Assembly: GCF_049243985.1 (NCBI RefSeq)
Contig: NC_135376.1
Location: forward strand, 46,419,001 to 46,483,000
Source: Paroedura picta
Taxonomy: Eukaryota; Chordata; Lepidosauria; Squamata; Gekkonidae
DNA: 64,000 nucleotides
Direction: 5' to 3'
Shown: piece by piece, positions 48,501-63,500 of the stretch
Layout of the letters: each line of letters starts with the position of its first letter
Numbering within the stretch: the stretch's first letter is position 1
Position numbers and translations under genes: made by a program
The notes under the pieces: generated by a model
What the model was told of the DNA's origin: nothing
What the model saw: the letters and a program-made list of their open reading frames with translations, nothing else
Databases searched by the model: none

Positions 48501-51500
48501 CTACTAGTTATAAGACAGCATGCTGACGCACCTTCATGCCAGCCATATGTAAGGAAGCTGCCTACTAGTTCATGATACTTGCACATTATTGTGATGACAC
48601 CCTGCTTCCCATCCCCCCAACACAACAAGGAACAAGCACTCCCCACTCAGTACCTTGGATTGTGATGTTCTAAATAACAACAACACTTTGGTGTTCTGCA
48701 GATGATGGTCCAAATCCCTCCTGTGCATACATATACCTTTAGCAGGTTGACACACATGAGTACTACCCAGACACCTCAATATAGGAAATCCCCCTAAAAG
48801 GCTGCAGCCTCTTTCTGGCAATGCCAGGAGGAGTTAGACACTAGGATAACATCAAGAAATCTCAGAACAGAATATTCACATAAGGTATTCCTATCATTTG
48901 TGACTGCAGTTTACACAGAGCTTAAGGAATCTGCTATTATTTGTACACTGAGTTGTTATTCTAAATTGTACCACAGCTGCGTAGGATGTGCTGGGGAGAG
49001 AGAAGAATTTGTTTTTAACTACTAAGTTCAGTGGGAGTACTTACCTTCACAGCTGTGTTTTGCTGGGGTAGTTGTCATCAGAGCTTAAGATTCTAAGCAC
49101 CACTCCTCCCTGGCACACCCTGCTGCTACCCGTTTCTGACTCCTGTGCTTGCACAGCTGCATCAAGTTTATGCCGGTAGAGCATGCATAGACACCACGCT
49201 GGTGCATCTCCATGGTATAAGGGTATGGCACTTAGTGGCCATTGAAAGCAGTTTACAGACTGGCTGTAGGTCTGCATTGTTAAGCAGTTCCAGATAGAGA
49301 ATGTTCAATGCGGAAGGGACTAGAGACGAAATATTCTGCTGGGTGTTTGTATGGAGATGTTTGACAATTCCAGCAGTGGCCATTGTTTCATGTGAACAGT
49401 TCCATTGTTCAGCATAAGTAAAATAGCTCAAACTAAAATGTGTATGTATAAACTGCAAATGTGGAACCAGTAAGGGGAGTTAAAAAACAAACAAACCCTC
49501 AGTATGATCAGAAGAGTGACATCTAAGCACTGATTATGAGAAATAATGGTTGTATATGATGGACTTTCAGGAGCTGAACTAAAGATAGGACAATACTTAA
49601 ACTGCCTGATTGACGAAGTCAAGAACAGCGGAAGGATAATCCGCATTTCAATCAGCCAGTCGGAGGTTGCTGCCGCCATTGCAACAGAAGTGCAAAATTG
49701 GACGCTTTGCAGTTTGTTACCTGGGCTGGTGGTGAAAGCCCAGATTCAAGAGGTAAATCTGTACTACTGAGAAAGTGGTAGGACAAAGATGATCTTTTTT
49801 TTTTGTTTTAATATACTCAGCCAAGGATCGGAGTGGTTTTTAAATGTCTGCTTGATGATCACTAACTGCAAATTCCATAATGTACTTGATAGTTTAGTAG
49901 TCAGAGGAAACCTGTAAATCTTTCTTTTACTCTCATGAGACAAGGAGGCACATAACTGAACCATTCTAAGTGTGCCGAATCAAAAGTAATGCTGATTCAC
50001 GTATGCCCATAGATTGCTTCTCTAGGAGCAAAAGTGTGAGTATAGTCTGCATTTTGCCTATTGAATTAGGGAAGTAGAGCGGACTAGTCTACTTGATAGC
50101 AGACTGGGATTTTGTCACATGGTTGACTGACTGCTCAGGAGCATTATGCATGGGAGGAAGTCTGTTGGTCTCCTAATACATAACTTCCTTGAGATATTTG
50201 GAGGCAAATGAGTTAAAATCTAGGTACATCTTCAGCCTAACTTTGCTCTGCTTCAGTTTTTCTAATAGCTGTGGAGAAAGCAAGAACTCTCACAGCAAAT
50301 CAGACAGCAAGCTATTTATCCAGTTAGCAGGATTGGTTCTGAGGTATATCGATACTTGGGACAGAGAATCCAGATGGCACCCTCAATTAACAGAATGAGG
50401 GTATACTTGTCCAACAAGCCTTGTGTGCAGCTCTTATCAGAAGGAAAGGGGTATGAGCATTGCCATGGTTTTACACAGCATTTGTTAATTTCAGCAGGGA
50501 TTTGTGCAGTAGAGCTTCCTAGTAGATGGGTCAGATCTTTGTCTTCCATTCTGCCATTATCTGTGATGGCCACAATCTCCTGCTGGAGGCAGGTGACTCA
50601 AGAAGGTGAAAGGAAATCTTATTTGGAACTCAGTAGACTTTGCTTGAGAGATCTTACATCTTGCTAGTTTCACAGCTTGGCCTTGTTCCCATTATGGCAC
50701 ATGGGGAAAAGTGATTATAAGCATGAATTAATAATTTTAAAACAATAACAACATAAAGAGAGCCCAGCTGGATCAGACCAAGGCACATAGTCCATCATGC
50801 TGTTTCTCTCAGTGGCCAACCAGATTCTTCCAGGAAGCCTGGATGTAAGATATGTGGGCAATGTACATTCCTTGCTATTATCCCCAACAGTTAATATTCA
50901 AAGGAGAATTGCTTCTGAACATGTGGATGGTTTATAGCCCTGTCATGAAGTTATCCTACCCTTCTTATAGCTAAAATCTGCTATAGGTCTGTCTAGTTTG
51001 ACTACAGATACACATTAAAAGCATAGGTTTAGTTGCAAATACAGCTGGACTGGTAGTTATATCCTTGTCAGTGAACATCTGAAATCTGAAGGTCTGTAAA
51101 GCTTATGAAGTACTTTTCCTGTTTTATAAACTCATCATAGAATCAGTTCTGTTTTTTAAATTTTTTAATCCAGTAATAAGGCTTTTTTTGTTTTGTTTTT
51201 GTCTTTTGTTTAGGTGGCTCCTTTAGGAATTTCTCTTAGTTTTCTGTCTTCCTTTACTGGGATTGTGGACTTGATGCACCTGGGTTCTACAAAATCAAGA
51301 AACTACTCTCCAGGTCATATGGTAAGTGACTTAAACCAACCTTGCATAAGGTGATACTGTGAGACTCAAACTATGAAGTGAAAAAAATTATGAGGATGTT
51401 TCCGTTTTCAGGATAGAAACAATCAGAACCAAGAATACAGCAGCCAGCGTTGTAATATTGTAATATAGGGGAAGTTTTTAAAATGTGATGTTAGGCTTTT

Positions 51501-54500
51501 CAGAAGTCATTGTAAGATTAGATGTTTTGCAATCAGTCACAAAATTTGATGGTTTCTAAATTTCCAACCAATCACTTGAAAAACTACCTGTTAATTTGAA
51601 TCACTGCACTATAGTAAAAACCGTATATACACATCTTTATTGTCAGCACATTTGAGAGCAGCAGCTTCTTTTTTTACAACCTTATTTGCAATAGCTTTAT
51701 TGCTTTGTCTTGGGTTTTGCACTTAATTATTTATTCAATTTATATACTGGCCCTCTCTATGACGTCTTGAGGCGGTGAACTATATTGCTTTGCCTTGAGT
51801 TTTGCACTTATGTTTCTGTAAGGCAGTGGTCCCCAACCTGCGGGCCGTGGCCCGGTGCTGGGCCGCGAAGGTCATGGCGCCGGGCTGTGGCTCCCTCTCC
51901 CCGCCCCCCCCCCTGCAGTAAAAGACTTCCCAGGCCGCAAGCTTGCGGCCCGGGAAGCTTCTGACTGCGGGAGAGTGGGGAGAGGGAATCAGGGCCGGGC
52001 CGCAGGCCCGATGCCCTGCCGGTCCCCAGCCTCAGAAAGGTTGGGGACCACTGCTGTAAGGGACACATTTATAGACTGCTTCTTCTCATCTTCAGGGTGG
52101 CTACAATGGTGCTTTCTTAAAAGTTACATTATGTATTGATAAAACGTAGAGAAAATGCCAAAATTCTCTTCTTATTTTGTTTTTCTTTTTCCAGGTGAAA
52201 GCCTGCATTCTGTCTGTTAACCCCACCACCAAGGCAATACGACTTTCTTTGCGCCCAGTTTTCCTTCAGCCTGGCACTCAGCTTGGCCATCTCTCTAGTG
52301 ATCGGATTGGCACAGTAGTGGCCTACTCAAGAGTGAAGAGCTTTCACAAAAATGCTGGTGCCGTCTTCACTTTGGATGATGGCACCCTTGCTTTTGCACA
52401 TGTAAGCAGTTCGTTTTGTGCCGTGTTTTAGTAGTGACACCCAAGTTTTGGAAATCCCTCTGTAGCAAAGCTCATCCTATGACCAATTGACAAGCTTTTA
52501 AGCACCAGGGAAAAGATGCTCATGCTCCAAGGCCTTGTAGATACCTCCCAAATTTTGGACACGTTTTTATTAATTACTTTTGCCATGCTGGGTTGCAGAG
52601 GATCCTGAACAGCATTGAAACTACCTAAGAGTTCTTCTGCGTTCCTTTGCATTATGCCCACATTGGGGTTATAGAGCCACAGTGAAAGCGGGTCCCTTAG
52701 AGCATTTTTTCACATTACAATGCATGCTAGACAAGAAGAAAATAGTCACCAATCGGCTTTTGGAATGTACTTTATTTCCTGCAGAACTGAGCTAAATATT
52801 TGGAAGTTTTGATTTTCATGTCAATATCTGCATGTTTGATGAGGAAAATATTTTGCTGGACATCAAAGGATTCAGCTCAGAAATCAAGTGTTTATTTTGC
52901 TTCTCATTCAAATGTATGTTCACTTAGAGCAGTTCATAAGAGCTTTGGAGCTGTGCAGCCCATGACTAACCTCTCTGGAGCTTCTTGTCTGGAATGGACT
53001 AATGTATAGAAAGAGTCCTCCTCTCTTGCCTTTGCCCTGCTCATGTCTTCTAATCTGGTGAGCTGGGTTTGATTCCCTGCTCCTCCTCTACATGCAACCA
53101 GCTGGATGTCCTTGGACTCGCCACAGCACTTTTAAAGCTGTTCTGACCGAGCAGAAATATCAGGATTCTCTCAGCCTCACCCACCTCACAGGGTGTCAGT
53201 TGTGGGGAGAGGAAGGAGAAAGTGATTGTGAGCCGCTTTGAGACTCCTTCGGGTAAAGAAAAGTGACATATAAGTATCAACTCTCTTCTAAACTGACTTT
53301 GCTTGTGCTTTAGCTATTCAGGGAGTTTTCCTGAGCTTTTTCAAAGGTGGCTTGCAAACAGAAATATTGTTTGATAATAAAGTGACATGAAACTAAGAAT
53401 TATTTTCCCCCTCTCATGTAGTTTAGAGGGATGATGGTAATATTTAAAAATGATATGTAAAAATGAATGTAATCCTAATAATTTATGTTTCTTTTAGCTA
53501 AAACATCTTTCAGATGTTCCCAAGTCTTTCAAACCTGAGTCCTTTAAGCCTGGAAGCAAGCACAAGTGCCGAATTATTGACTACAGCCCTATTGATGATC
53601 TGTTACTGTTGTCCCTCAAGCAGTAAGTTTCCTGTCTCCAGTGCAATTTTTGTAAATGGGGTGTTAAGCAATCTTATGTATTCATGTTTGAACACATACA
53701 TCCATTTCTTAAAATTCCTGAGGAAGGGATTCCAGCTCCGTGGTAGTGTGAATGCTTTGAATGCAGAATTCCAGCTTACATAAGTCAATCTTTTTGTGTC
53801 TTTGTTTCATTTCTTGTATTTCTTAAAATTCCTGAGGAAGGGATTCCAGCTCCGTGGTAGTGTGAATGCTTTGAATGCAGAATTCCAGCTTACATAAGTC
53901 AATCTTTTTGTGTCTTTGTTTCATTTCATTAGACGTATTATTGATGCTCCATTCTTGAGATACCATGATATTCATCCTGGACAGATCGTAGAGGTAGGTT
54001 GGAGAGAATTCCCCCTCTTCGAATTGTCCACTTCAACTTGGACCTGCTGAGGTCTTTTGGTGCCGGGATTGCTTGGGGAGCTTCTCCCCCTATAGTTATA
54101 CTCATTCAGTGATTGTACTGAACAATTATTCATCTTTTAACAAATATTTTGAAGCCCTATTGGTGTACTGGATGACTCTTTGAACAATATCCTGATCTTC
54201 AGTGTTTGTCCATCCATGCTGTTTTTCATTATGGCAGCAATAATTGCTGTGTGGGGACCTGTATGGTCTCTTCACAATTAACATGCTTTATATTTTTTGT
54301 TATACCTTGTATATTACTTCAAACCTAAGTGTTTGAACTTGGTACTTCAAACTCATTTTTTTCAGGACCACCACATTGTGTGTGTGTGTGTGTGTTTTAA
54401 TCCTCTTTATTTCTGATTTTAGGGCAGTGTGATTGCTCTGAAGGATTTTGGCATGCAAGTAAAAGTGGCTGGTCACATCAAAGCACTGGTCCCTCGCCTG

Positions 54501-57500
54501 CATCTAGCTGATGTGGTTTTGAAACAACCCGAAAAGAAATATAGTGTGGGGAACATGGTCAAATCCCGGGTAAGAGCTTTTCTATCAGTGTCCATTTGAA
54601 ACTTGTATTGTTCTGAGGTTTTTTCCACCATGGATTGTTCAGGTGGTACAAAAATGCTACTTCAGTATTCATTTACATTCTACCTTTCTCCCCATTGAGG
54701 AGTCAAAGTGACTTAAATCATTCCCCTCTCCTATATTTTATCCCCACAGTAGCTCTTTGAAGTAGGTTAGAATGAGACTGCATGACTGGGCCAAGGACAC
54801 CCAACAAGCTTCCATCGCAGTGTGGGGATTTGAACCTGGGTCTCCCTGATCCTAGTTGAGTGCTTCACCTTCTACCCAGCACCAGTGATGCTATGAGTTT
54901 GTGAGATGAGTTAATGTAGTGCTATGGATAAAATGTGCAAAGCTGGTTCACGTCACATTACAATCTTGATGTTGCCTTCTGCACATAACTATTTCTACTT
55001 AATCTATTCCTAGAATAAGTTAAAATGAAAGAATCATACACATGCTGCCCTGAATCCCTTTTAGGTGCAGTTAATACAAATGCAATAGCCCCTATTTAAA
55101 ATGGCTCTTGGGTCCATCTTATCATCTGAATATTTAAGTGCACAACACAGGAAGTTTTATAATAGAACAGTAGTAGTTACTTCTGGTGTTGTTGCATTGG
55201 ATATGTAGTAGTTAGAGAATCAGGTTAAGACCTGGGATACCCAGGTTTAAATTCCTGCTCTGTTGTGAAGCTCACTGAGTAGTTTGGGCCGGTCACACAT
55301 TCAGCATAGTCTACCTCACTGGATTGTTGTGAGGATAAAGTAGAGGAGGGAAGAACATCTAGCACCATCAGCTCTATGGAAAAAAGGTAGGATAAAAAGG
55401 CACTAAATAAATACATTATATATTATTTATAAGGAACTCAGTAGCGAAACTGCCTCTAATCTTTTTTCTATTTAGACTAATACCATTATTTAAATAAGGT
55501 TTATTCTCTTCCTGGTTCAATATCACAGGTTTTGGGTTTCTTTTTTTTACTCCACATGTGTCATTCTAGTTCCTTTCTCTTTCAGGTGCTTGCTTGCAAT
55601 CCTGACACAAAGACGCTTATTCTGACACTTAAGAAAACTCTTGTCACTTCAAAACTCCCAATTCTTACAAGCTATGAAGATGCAAAGCCAGGTCTAGTTA
55701 CCCATGGATTTGTTGTGTGTGCTAGGGAGTTTGGCTGTATTGTGAAATTCTACAATGACATAAAAGGCCTGGTCCCCAAGAATGAGCTTGGTTTGACACC
55801 CATTACTGTTCCTCAGGAAGCTTTCTATGAAGGCCAGGTAAGCACTGGATAAATGCCAAGAGCATCTTAAGATCCATGATCACCTCTCCAATTAAGAGCT
55901 AGGCAGTTTTACGGGTTACCATTAATGCGCCTGCAGTTACCTGTTAGAGAACACTGTTTCCTTTTAAAATCTTTTCTTGCAGAATATGGTTCCAAAATTT
56001 ACTGACCCATTGCTGTAGCTATCTAGGAAGGTGGTAGAGGTTTTGTTGTCATGCACATGTATTTTAAAGTGTTAGTTTGTATTGAACCTTCCAAACATTG
56101 ACTGGGAAGAAGCTATAACTCATATAACATTCAGATTAAAATTATTAGAAATGTGTATATAATGACCTAAAACCAAGAATAAACCAATATAAGGTTAAGT
56201 GAACACATAGGAACTCTGTGTGTTTCATAGTATATCCACAATGTGAGGATTGACCTGCCTGTAAGACTTAAGGTTGTTTTTAATCTCCTGTTTTTGCCAA
56301 CTAGGTGGTCAAAGTTGTTGTCTTAAAATGCGAGCCTGAGCAAGAGAGACTGCTGCTGTCATTCAAGTTGACTGATAACGCTCTTGCTGAGGACTCTACA
56401 AGGGAAGAGGCTTCAAAGACGCGAGAAGTGACATATGAAACTGGGCAGGTATTTATTACGAAAGGTTTTCCCTCCCTCTTCTGGGCATATGAACATCTGA
56501 ATATCATCTAGTAGGAAGCAGAGACTCGCAACATAACTTAGGTCTACTTAGAAATGATGATGTTTGTCATTTGAGTGTCTAGAATTCTACCCTGCACTGC
56601 TTTTTTCTTGAAGTGTGCTGTGTCCTTGTAGGAGTTACCAAGCATTTCTCACTCAGTGAGTATATTTTGGGTTTCAGTTAATGTTTTGTCTGTCAGGAAT
56701 GAGTTGACACACTTTAGGATGATGGATGATCCTGTTTAATCTGACACACTCTGTTACTTTAATGTAAGCATAGAATAGTTCCTTTTAGTACAAATAATAT
56801 TTTCTAATGTTTGGATGTTACTCACCTCAGAGCTATTTCTCCTAGGATCTAGACCTGAAGCTAAAGAAGTTAGAAATAACTGCATTTTTTATTGTAAGCT
56901 CACCTGCATTTGAGTGAACATGGTAGAGTGACATTCTTGCAAATGTATTTAAAACCACTTCCACCATTTGTCTTTTGCTTAGGTGGCTGATGTGAGAATT
57001 CTAAAGAAGAAAGAAAATGGCCTAGAAGTTAAAATCTTACCAAATGATGTTTCTGCCTATCTTCCCACAATGCACCTCTCTGACCATGTGACCAGTTGTA
57101 GACTATGGTGGCATTGGCTCCAAGGCAATGAAATCCTACACAATGTTGTATGCCTTCATGACAAGGGAGGCCATATTGTATCCTATTTAACCCCTTTCAA
57201 GATTTTCATTTGATCATTTTCAAGTTTTTGGGCCCTGAAATTGGCACATATTTCTAGAGAAATTACTGGTGGGAAAAATAATAGAAGTGAATAATCTCCT
57301 TAACCCTTTGGCCATCAAAGTTTGATAGTAGCTATACCTTGTGAGTTTAGTTCAGGGAGGGCATTGGGTGACTGCATTTGTGTGCTTCCTTCACATGGCA
57401 CAATACTTTATGGTACAACTAGGGGTGAAGCCTGCTTTAAAAATGGGCTGGGAGCTGATGGTAGGGCCCCCTGGATGGCTCTCGCTGCAGGAGACTGGAG

Positions 57501-60500
57501 GGAACGGTGAGAGTGGGATGGAGGACATAGCAGCCCCCGTGATGAACAACAGTGGGGCAGGTGGCTGCTTGTGTGGCCACTGTCAGGCAGGCATGGATGG
57601 ACAGGCTTGCCTACACCAGGGGAAGAGAAGGTGGCTGCCTCCTGTGTAGGGGCAAGGAACGGTTGGGCATCCACAGAGAAAGTGGACAGGCCTTGCAGCT
57701 CCCGCTGACAGCAAGGAGTTGGGGCAGGCCCTCTTCAGAGGAGACGGCTGGCAGGGAGGAGGTGGCAGACATCAATGTGGGCAAGGAGGCAGCCAGTCTG
57801 CACAGTCCCCATCAGAAGCAAGATGCTGGCTGGTCACAGTGTTGAGCAGCTTGCCTCCTGCCAGCTCTGCATGGTCGGGGGGGGGGGAGAGCCCCTTACT
57901 GGCCCTCAGTGGGGGAAGGCCCCCCTAGTGCTTCTTGACAGCATGCCAGTCCCTCTGAGTGGCCCTCAGTGGGGAGGACCCTCTCACCCGAGGGCCAATC
58001 AGAGGGCCCGCACGTAATTGACAATACAGTCACAACTTTATGTGGTATGATGTGGCCTGGGTGCCCTTTCACCATCAGATTTGTTTTCCTCCTGTCGTGA
58101 TAAACTTTGAAAGGATGTCTAACTTGGGGGGTCACCAAGTACAAAAAAAGCTCCCAGAATTGTTGTATTCTCTGTTATGTTCCTTGACACATTGTTTAGA
58201 CCCTGACCAGGAAACCAGCAATCATTTCCGCTATAGAGGGGAAACATGTGGTGAAGAACTTCTCTGACATCCAGCCTGGATTGCTGCTGACAGGCTACGT
58301 GAGAAACATTATGCCCTATGGCGTGTTTGTGGAGTTCCCCTATGGTTTGACGGGGCTGGCACCCAAATCAGTAAGTTGAGTTATGCCACTTATTCTTAGT
58401 TCATTTGTTTTGCAAATATTGATGTACACGTGAGTTGAAATAATCTCTGTTGTAAGGGTGCTGCACTGTCATCGCACAACTGAAAATGCTTTTTCAAAGA
58501 TGCTTTGTGGTGAGGATTGCGAATCAGGGACTTACACAACTTTGGGCATGGAAATTTTGGAAGTGACGATAGTTTTTGGAACAAAACTTTCAGAATTTTG
58601 CACTCAAAGAATGGTCAGGGCTTTCCATACTTGGATTAAAAAATGGTATCCATACATTGCACCAAGAAAAGCTGAATTCTGTAATTTTGTATATTTTTAA
58701 AAAGGGGAGAAGGTTAGACTCTGAAGAACAGGTCCACTGGTCCAGCATCTTGTTTCTCACAGTGGCCTACAGGGAATAAAGACTAAGGCCTTGCCCGGTG
58801 TCACCTCTTAGGATTGGTGTTTACAGGTCTACTGCCTCTGAATGTAAAGATTCCTTTCACTCACTGTGGCCAGTAGCTATCAAATGACCATTGGTGGGGT
58901 AATACTTTGCTTATGGATGGCTGGAAATTAAGAGCCGCAGGAGGAGAGAGAATCTGAAGCGATGGCTAGTGGACCTCGCCCTGACCTATCTCAGGACAAC
59001 AACGGGAATGCATCACACTCTTCCTAGGGATCTTGATAAGGAAGTCAGCACTGTTGGCTGTAACTTCAAAGCAATAACATGTTGCTCTGTCTCCCAATCC
59101 ATATAGACCATGAGTGATAAATTTGTGACGGATACCAAAGATCACTTTGTGATTGGTCAGACTGTGATTGCCAAGGTGATCAGCATTGATGAAGAGAAGC
59201 AACGTTTTTTACTGTCTCTGAAACTGTCCGATTGTTCCTCTGAAGATTCTGTTTCTGAGAGCTTCTCCTTGCTGTTCCAGTACTTCAAGGAGCTACAAGA
59301 GATCAAGAGCATTATGAGCAAAAGAGGTAAAAGGTTTAGTTGGGGTGGGGCTAAGAAATATGACTTGCATGCTTCACATTAGAAGGAATCTAGTTTTAGG
59401 ATGCAAGCAGTGAGATTATCAAAATTCTTTCTGAAGTCAAGGGGTCTAGTTCTCAGGTAAAGCTCAAGTCATATTAATATGACCTTTTGGTCCCCATCGT
59501 TGCTCAGTGGGTTTTGTTTAATGTTTCATCCATTCTGAAGATAAAGCACTCTGACTGGCTGCTTATCCTTTGGTGACTGTGGGCCTCTTGTGAATTTAGA
59601 AATATCAAAAGAAGAAATGCCTTATTGCCCCCCCCTTCCCATTTGAAAGCATTTTCAGATTGACATTAAAAATCATGACCTTGTTGGACCTTTAAATGCA
59701 AATGCCTAAACTACAGGGCCCACTAATTTGAGGACATTTAATACTTCAATGCACCTTCCTCTAATTCATACTTAAAGCTTATAACTGCCGATACCATAAA
59801 TCTGTCTTATCGCATCTTCAGATGATTCCAGTGTAGCCCAGAAATTTTGTGAATTAAAACCTGGACAGAGGCTGCAGCTGGTGGTTCAAGGAATCAGGGC
59901 GGATGGTTCAGCACTGTTTAGTGGCATATGTGCTTCTGGGATGACTGTAGAGGCCACTCAGAGACATCTCGGAGGTAGGATATATTTTGTGGTCTCTATT
60001 TTTTCTTTTTTCTCTTGTTCTCCTAAATCTTGTTTATCAAGAAACAGATTCCTGATTATAGAGGATTCCGAGTAGCAGTTTTAGTCTGTTTCCACAAAAG
60101 CAAAGAGACCAGTCTTGTAATACTTTAAGGACTAACAGATGGGAGAGGCTGTTGAGCAGCTTGTTCATGACAACATATGGAACTGTGGGTGAGTGGGTGC
60201 CCCGTGGAGAGTGTACAGCCTCAATATGGGAGGGAGGGTGCCAAATCTGACACCTTGTTTGACTCCCTTCTTTAGCCTCCGGAGAGAGAGAGACTAGTGC
60301 TGGCAGCCCTCTTAGGGTTCAACATAAGTCAACTGTGACTTGATAGAAAACAAAATGTGCTACAGATGTTGCTGTTAGATGTGAATGAGCTCTCTCTTAG
60401 GGGGTTGATTGTTTTGTTTTGGTCAAAGACAATAACATTGGGTACTTATTTTTTTGTTCCATGTTTGCTTTTTAAGGCAAAACAATTGTTAAAGGTGACC

Positions 60501-63500
60501 AAGCAACAGCGGTGATTCTCCACATGGATCCCCTGAAGTCAAAGATCTATGTTTCCCTTTTGGCGGAGCTTCTTTCTCCCAAACAAAAGATGGTATGGTC
60601 ACACTGAACTGCCTTGGATAAAAGATGCCTGTTTGATGAAAGAAACATGTGCACTGGTGGGTGGGGTGGGGGTTGAGAATATATGCTAGTATCCTTCCTA
60701 TGTCCAAAGGTACAGGGTGCAAGCTAGATCGTTGTTCTTTTCCTGCAACCTAGAGGGAGGGGAAAGCAGTAAATGATTTTAAGCAGCGCTATCTTTAGTG
60801 GTGTTTTTCCATTGGGAAGAACAGTTTAAATTTTTAAATGTTTTTTTGGGGGGAAATCTTGCCACATTTTGAAAAATCCCTAGACTTTGATTACACTGAT
60901 ACCCTAAACATTTGGTGTTTAGAAATCATGCAATTTGTGCAGCCTTCAATAAGAAGAAACATAACAATTATAAAAGCTGGATCTTGGGAAACTGAAATAA
61001 TTTTCCAGTATTCTATAGGAAATTTATGCAAGATTCATTACTGGCTTTTTAAAGATGCTTTAAAGGTATGGCTTGTATGTCAGTATCCCTGCAATCTGTA
61101 CCAGATTACGCTCTGAAAGTCATTGTCTTTCTGTTTTCCAGTTAACAGCAGACTCTCAGCATCCAGCTGTGGTGCAGCATGTGGCTTCAGGGTATGCAGT
61201 TGCTTCCTTGGTAGAAACAGGCCAATTGATTGCCATCCCTTTGGCCTCCCACTTCAATGATACATTCCGGTTTGATTCTGAAAAAATGAAGGTGGGACAG
61301 TCAATCATGGTGGTTCTGAAGACCATAGAGGCAGGCCATCATGGGTTTTTGCTTGCTGTTCCAAGTCCCAAAAAGGGAAGGAATGTGATCAGGTTACCAC
61401 AGGAATCCAAGACACTAGAGGAGACATCAGCTGTGATAAAGCATTCTCTGTCCTTGGGAGATACTGTCACAGGAACTGTGAAGTCAGTCAAGCCCACCTT
61501 CGTCCTTGTGGCACTTGATGATAAGCTAGTAGGCAACATTCATGCATCCCAGATCTTGGATGATGTTCCCATAGGCACCTTTCCCACATCAAAACTAAAG
61601 GTTGGACAGAAGGTGACTGCTCGCGTCATTGGGGGTCGAGATGTCAAAACTCACAGGTAACAAACTTCTCATGCTTTGTTTTCTTCATAGCTGTTTAGTT
61701 TTTCTTTGTCACTGACTGTTATAACACTGTGCTGTAATTTTTCTTCATCTTTGTCACATAAACAGATGCATTCCAAAATGCCTTTGTGCCCCTGTTTATA
61801 AAGTGCTTTCAGATCACAAGTGCAGTATAGCCTGATTTCGTTCTAACCTGAATAACTGGTCCTTTCCATACAGAGCAGAGGGGGACAAACTTGGAAATCT
61901 CTTAGAGGCTAAAGGGTCATAGCTCAGTTGGCATTCAGTTATCTGTGCTAACTCTTATGAGTCATTTACATAAAAAAAGATGTAATGCCAGTGTTATCTG
62001 CCTAAAAATGTTGAAAATGTATCTTAAGCTTAAGGCTTCAGTGTGATTTAAAGAAAGCAATTATGGACAGCCAAGATTCAGTAAGTACCCCCAGACCACA
62101 GAAAAGCACCCGAGGTGCTGTATGTTGCCCATTCTTAGTGCGGGGCAAGATGATGTATATAGCCCTTCTTAAATTGACAGTTATGACTAACATTTATGAG
62201 GAACTGGACTGAGTGTTTGGCTGCTTGGGAAGCAAAGCCTTCAATGGTCAGAAAATTGTATCTCCCTCTGAAGGGAGTAGACTTTGCAGGCATTTGCATC
62301 TTGGAGTAATATTGCTTCACTCCTGCTTCGAGGGAGGAAAGTTGTCTAAAATTGCAAGAGTAAAGTTCTTTTATCATGAAATTGAGTTAATATTTCTGAA
62401 ACTGCCTACCAATGAAAAAGCTTTGGCTTGGTTGAAAAAAAATTCAGTGTCTGAATTTTGCTTAATGTAAGATGATTTCATACACCGTTGGCTAAAGCAA
62501 GGGTCAAGTGCTAATCTGTTCCTTAATGTTCCAGGTATCTGCCCATCTCCCATCCGCACTTCATCCATACCATCCCAGAGCTCACTGTCCAACCAAGGTA
62601 AGGGCAGTTCTTAAATGTTGTGCTTGGGATTGGGGTGATTTTTTGTAACTTAAATGCCTGAATTCTCAATATTGATCTGAATGCCAGCTATATAATTTGA
62701 TTTCTGTATCTAGAACCCCAAATCATGTGAGGAAAATGTATTGGACAAAATTACACAGATCCAAACATAGAATATAGAATTTTATTTTGCAGAAACTGAG
62801 ATAGTAGCATGCAGTCAACAAAGAAATTATGGTCAGGAAAAGCTGATTGATATGGAGAAAGCTTGAGCTAGGAATATTGGGAGAAGGCTAGGCAATGAAT
62901 TTTTGAACTGCTAGTCTTCTCAGCATTCATCCAGGTACCTCAAACATTACCCCTAGCGTTCATAATTCAAAGATTGCTGCCATGTATTTTTACTTTAATC
63001 TATGCAAACATCCCATTCTTATGTAATTAAAAATTCACAATACCTGCAATATGCATCCTGGTATCTGTTAGTGCATCATAGTCCTTGCTTTTGTTTGCAG
63101 CTTGAGGGCATTTTGCTTAAGGAGAGAAGAAAATTAGAAAAATGAAGCCTCCCAACTCCCGCTATATTTCTAATGCTTAACATGCAGGCATAACTGCTTC
63201 ACCTCCTGTCATCACCAGGGAACTGAAAGGAGAAATCCACACAGCCCTGTGCCCTGAAGATAGCAACACAGAAGATGTGTTAAAACCTTTCAAGCCTGGG
63301 CAGACGGTGACATGTTTTGTTAAGAAGGTGAGTCTGGAATTGCTCAGACCTGTCAATTTTTGTTTTTTGTTTTTGGAAATTAGGCCAGTTGGAACTTTAG
63401 ATTCAGAAAAAGTGAAATATTCTCGAATACAATAGATACATGATTGGAAATTAGAAAAGTATATATTTTCAGAAGTAGTCTCCAATTATTTGTGTATAAG

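Noticed and set aside
57341-58144. Open frames of 70-102 residues in PDCD11 intron 15
   Set aside because: GC-rich low-complexity sequence with no family resemblance and no splice context.
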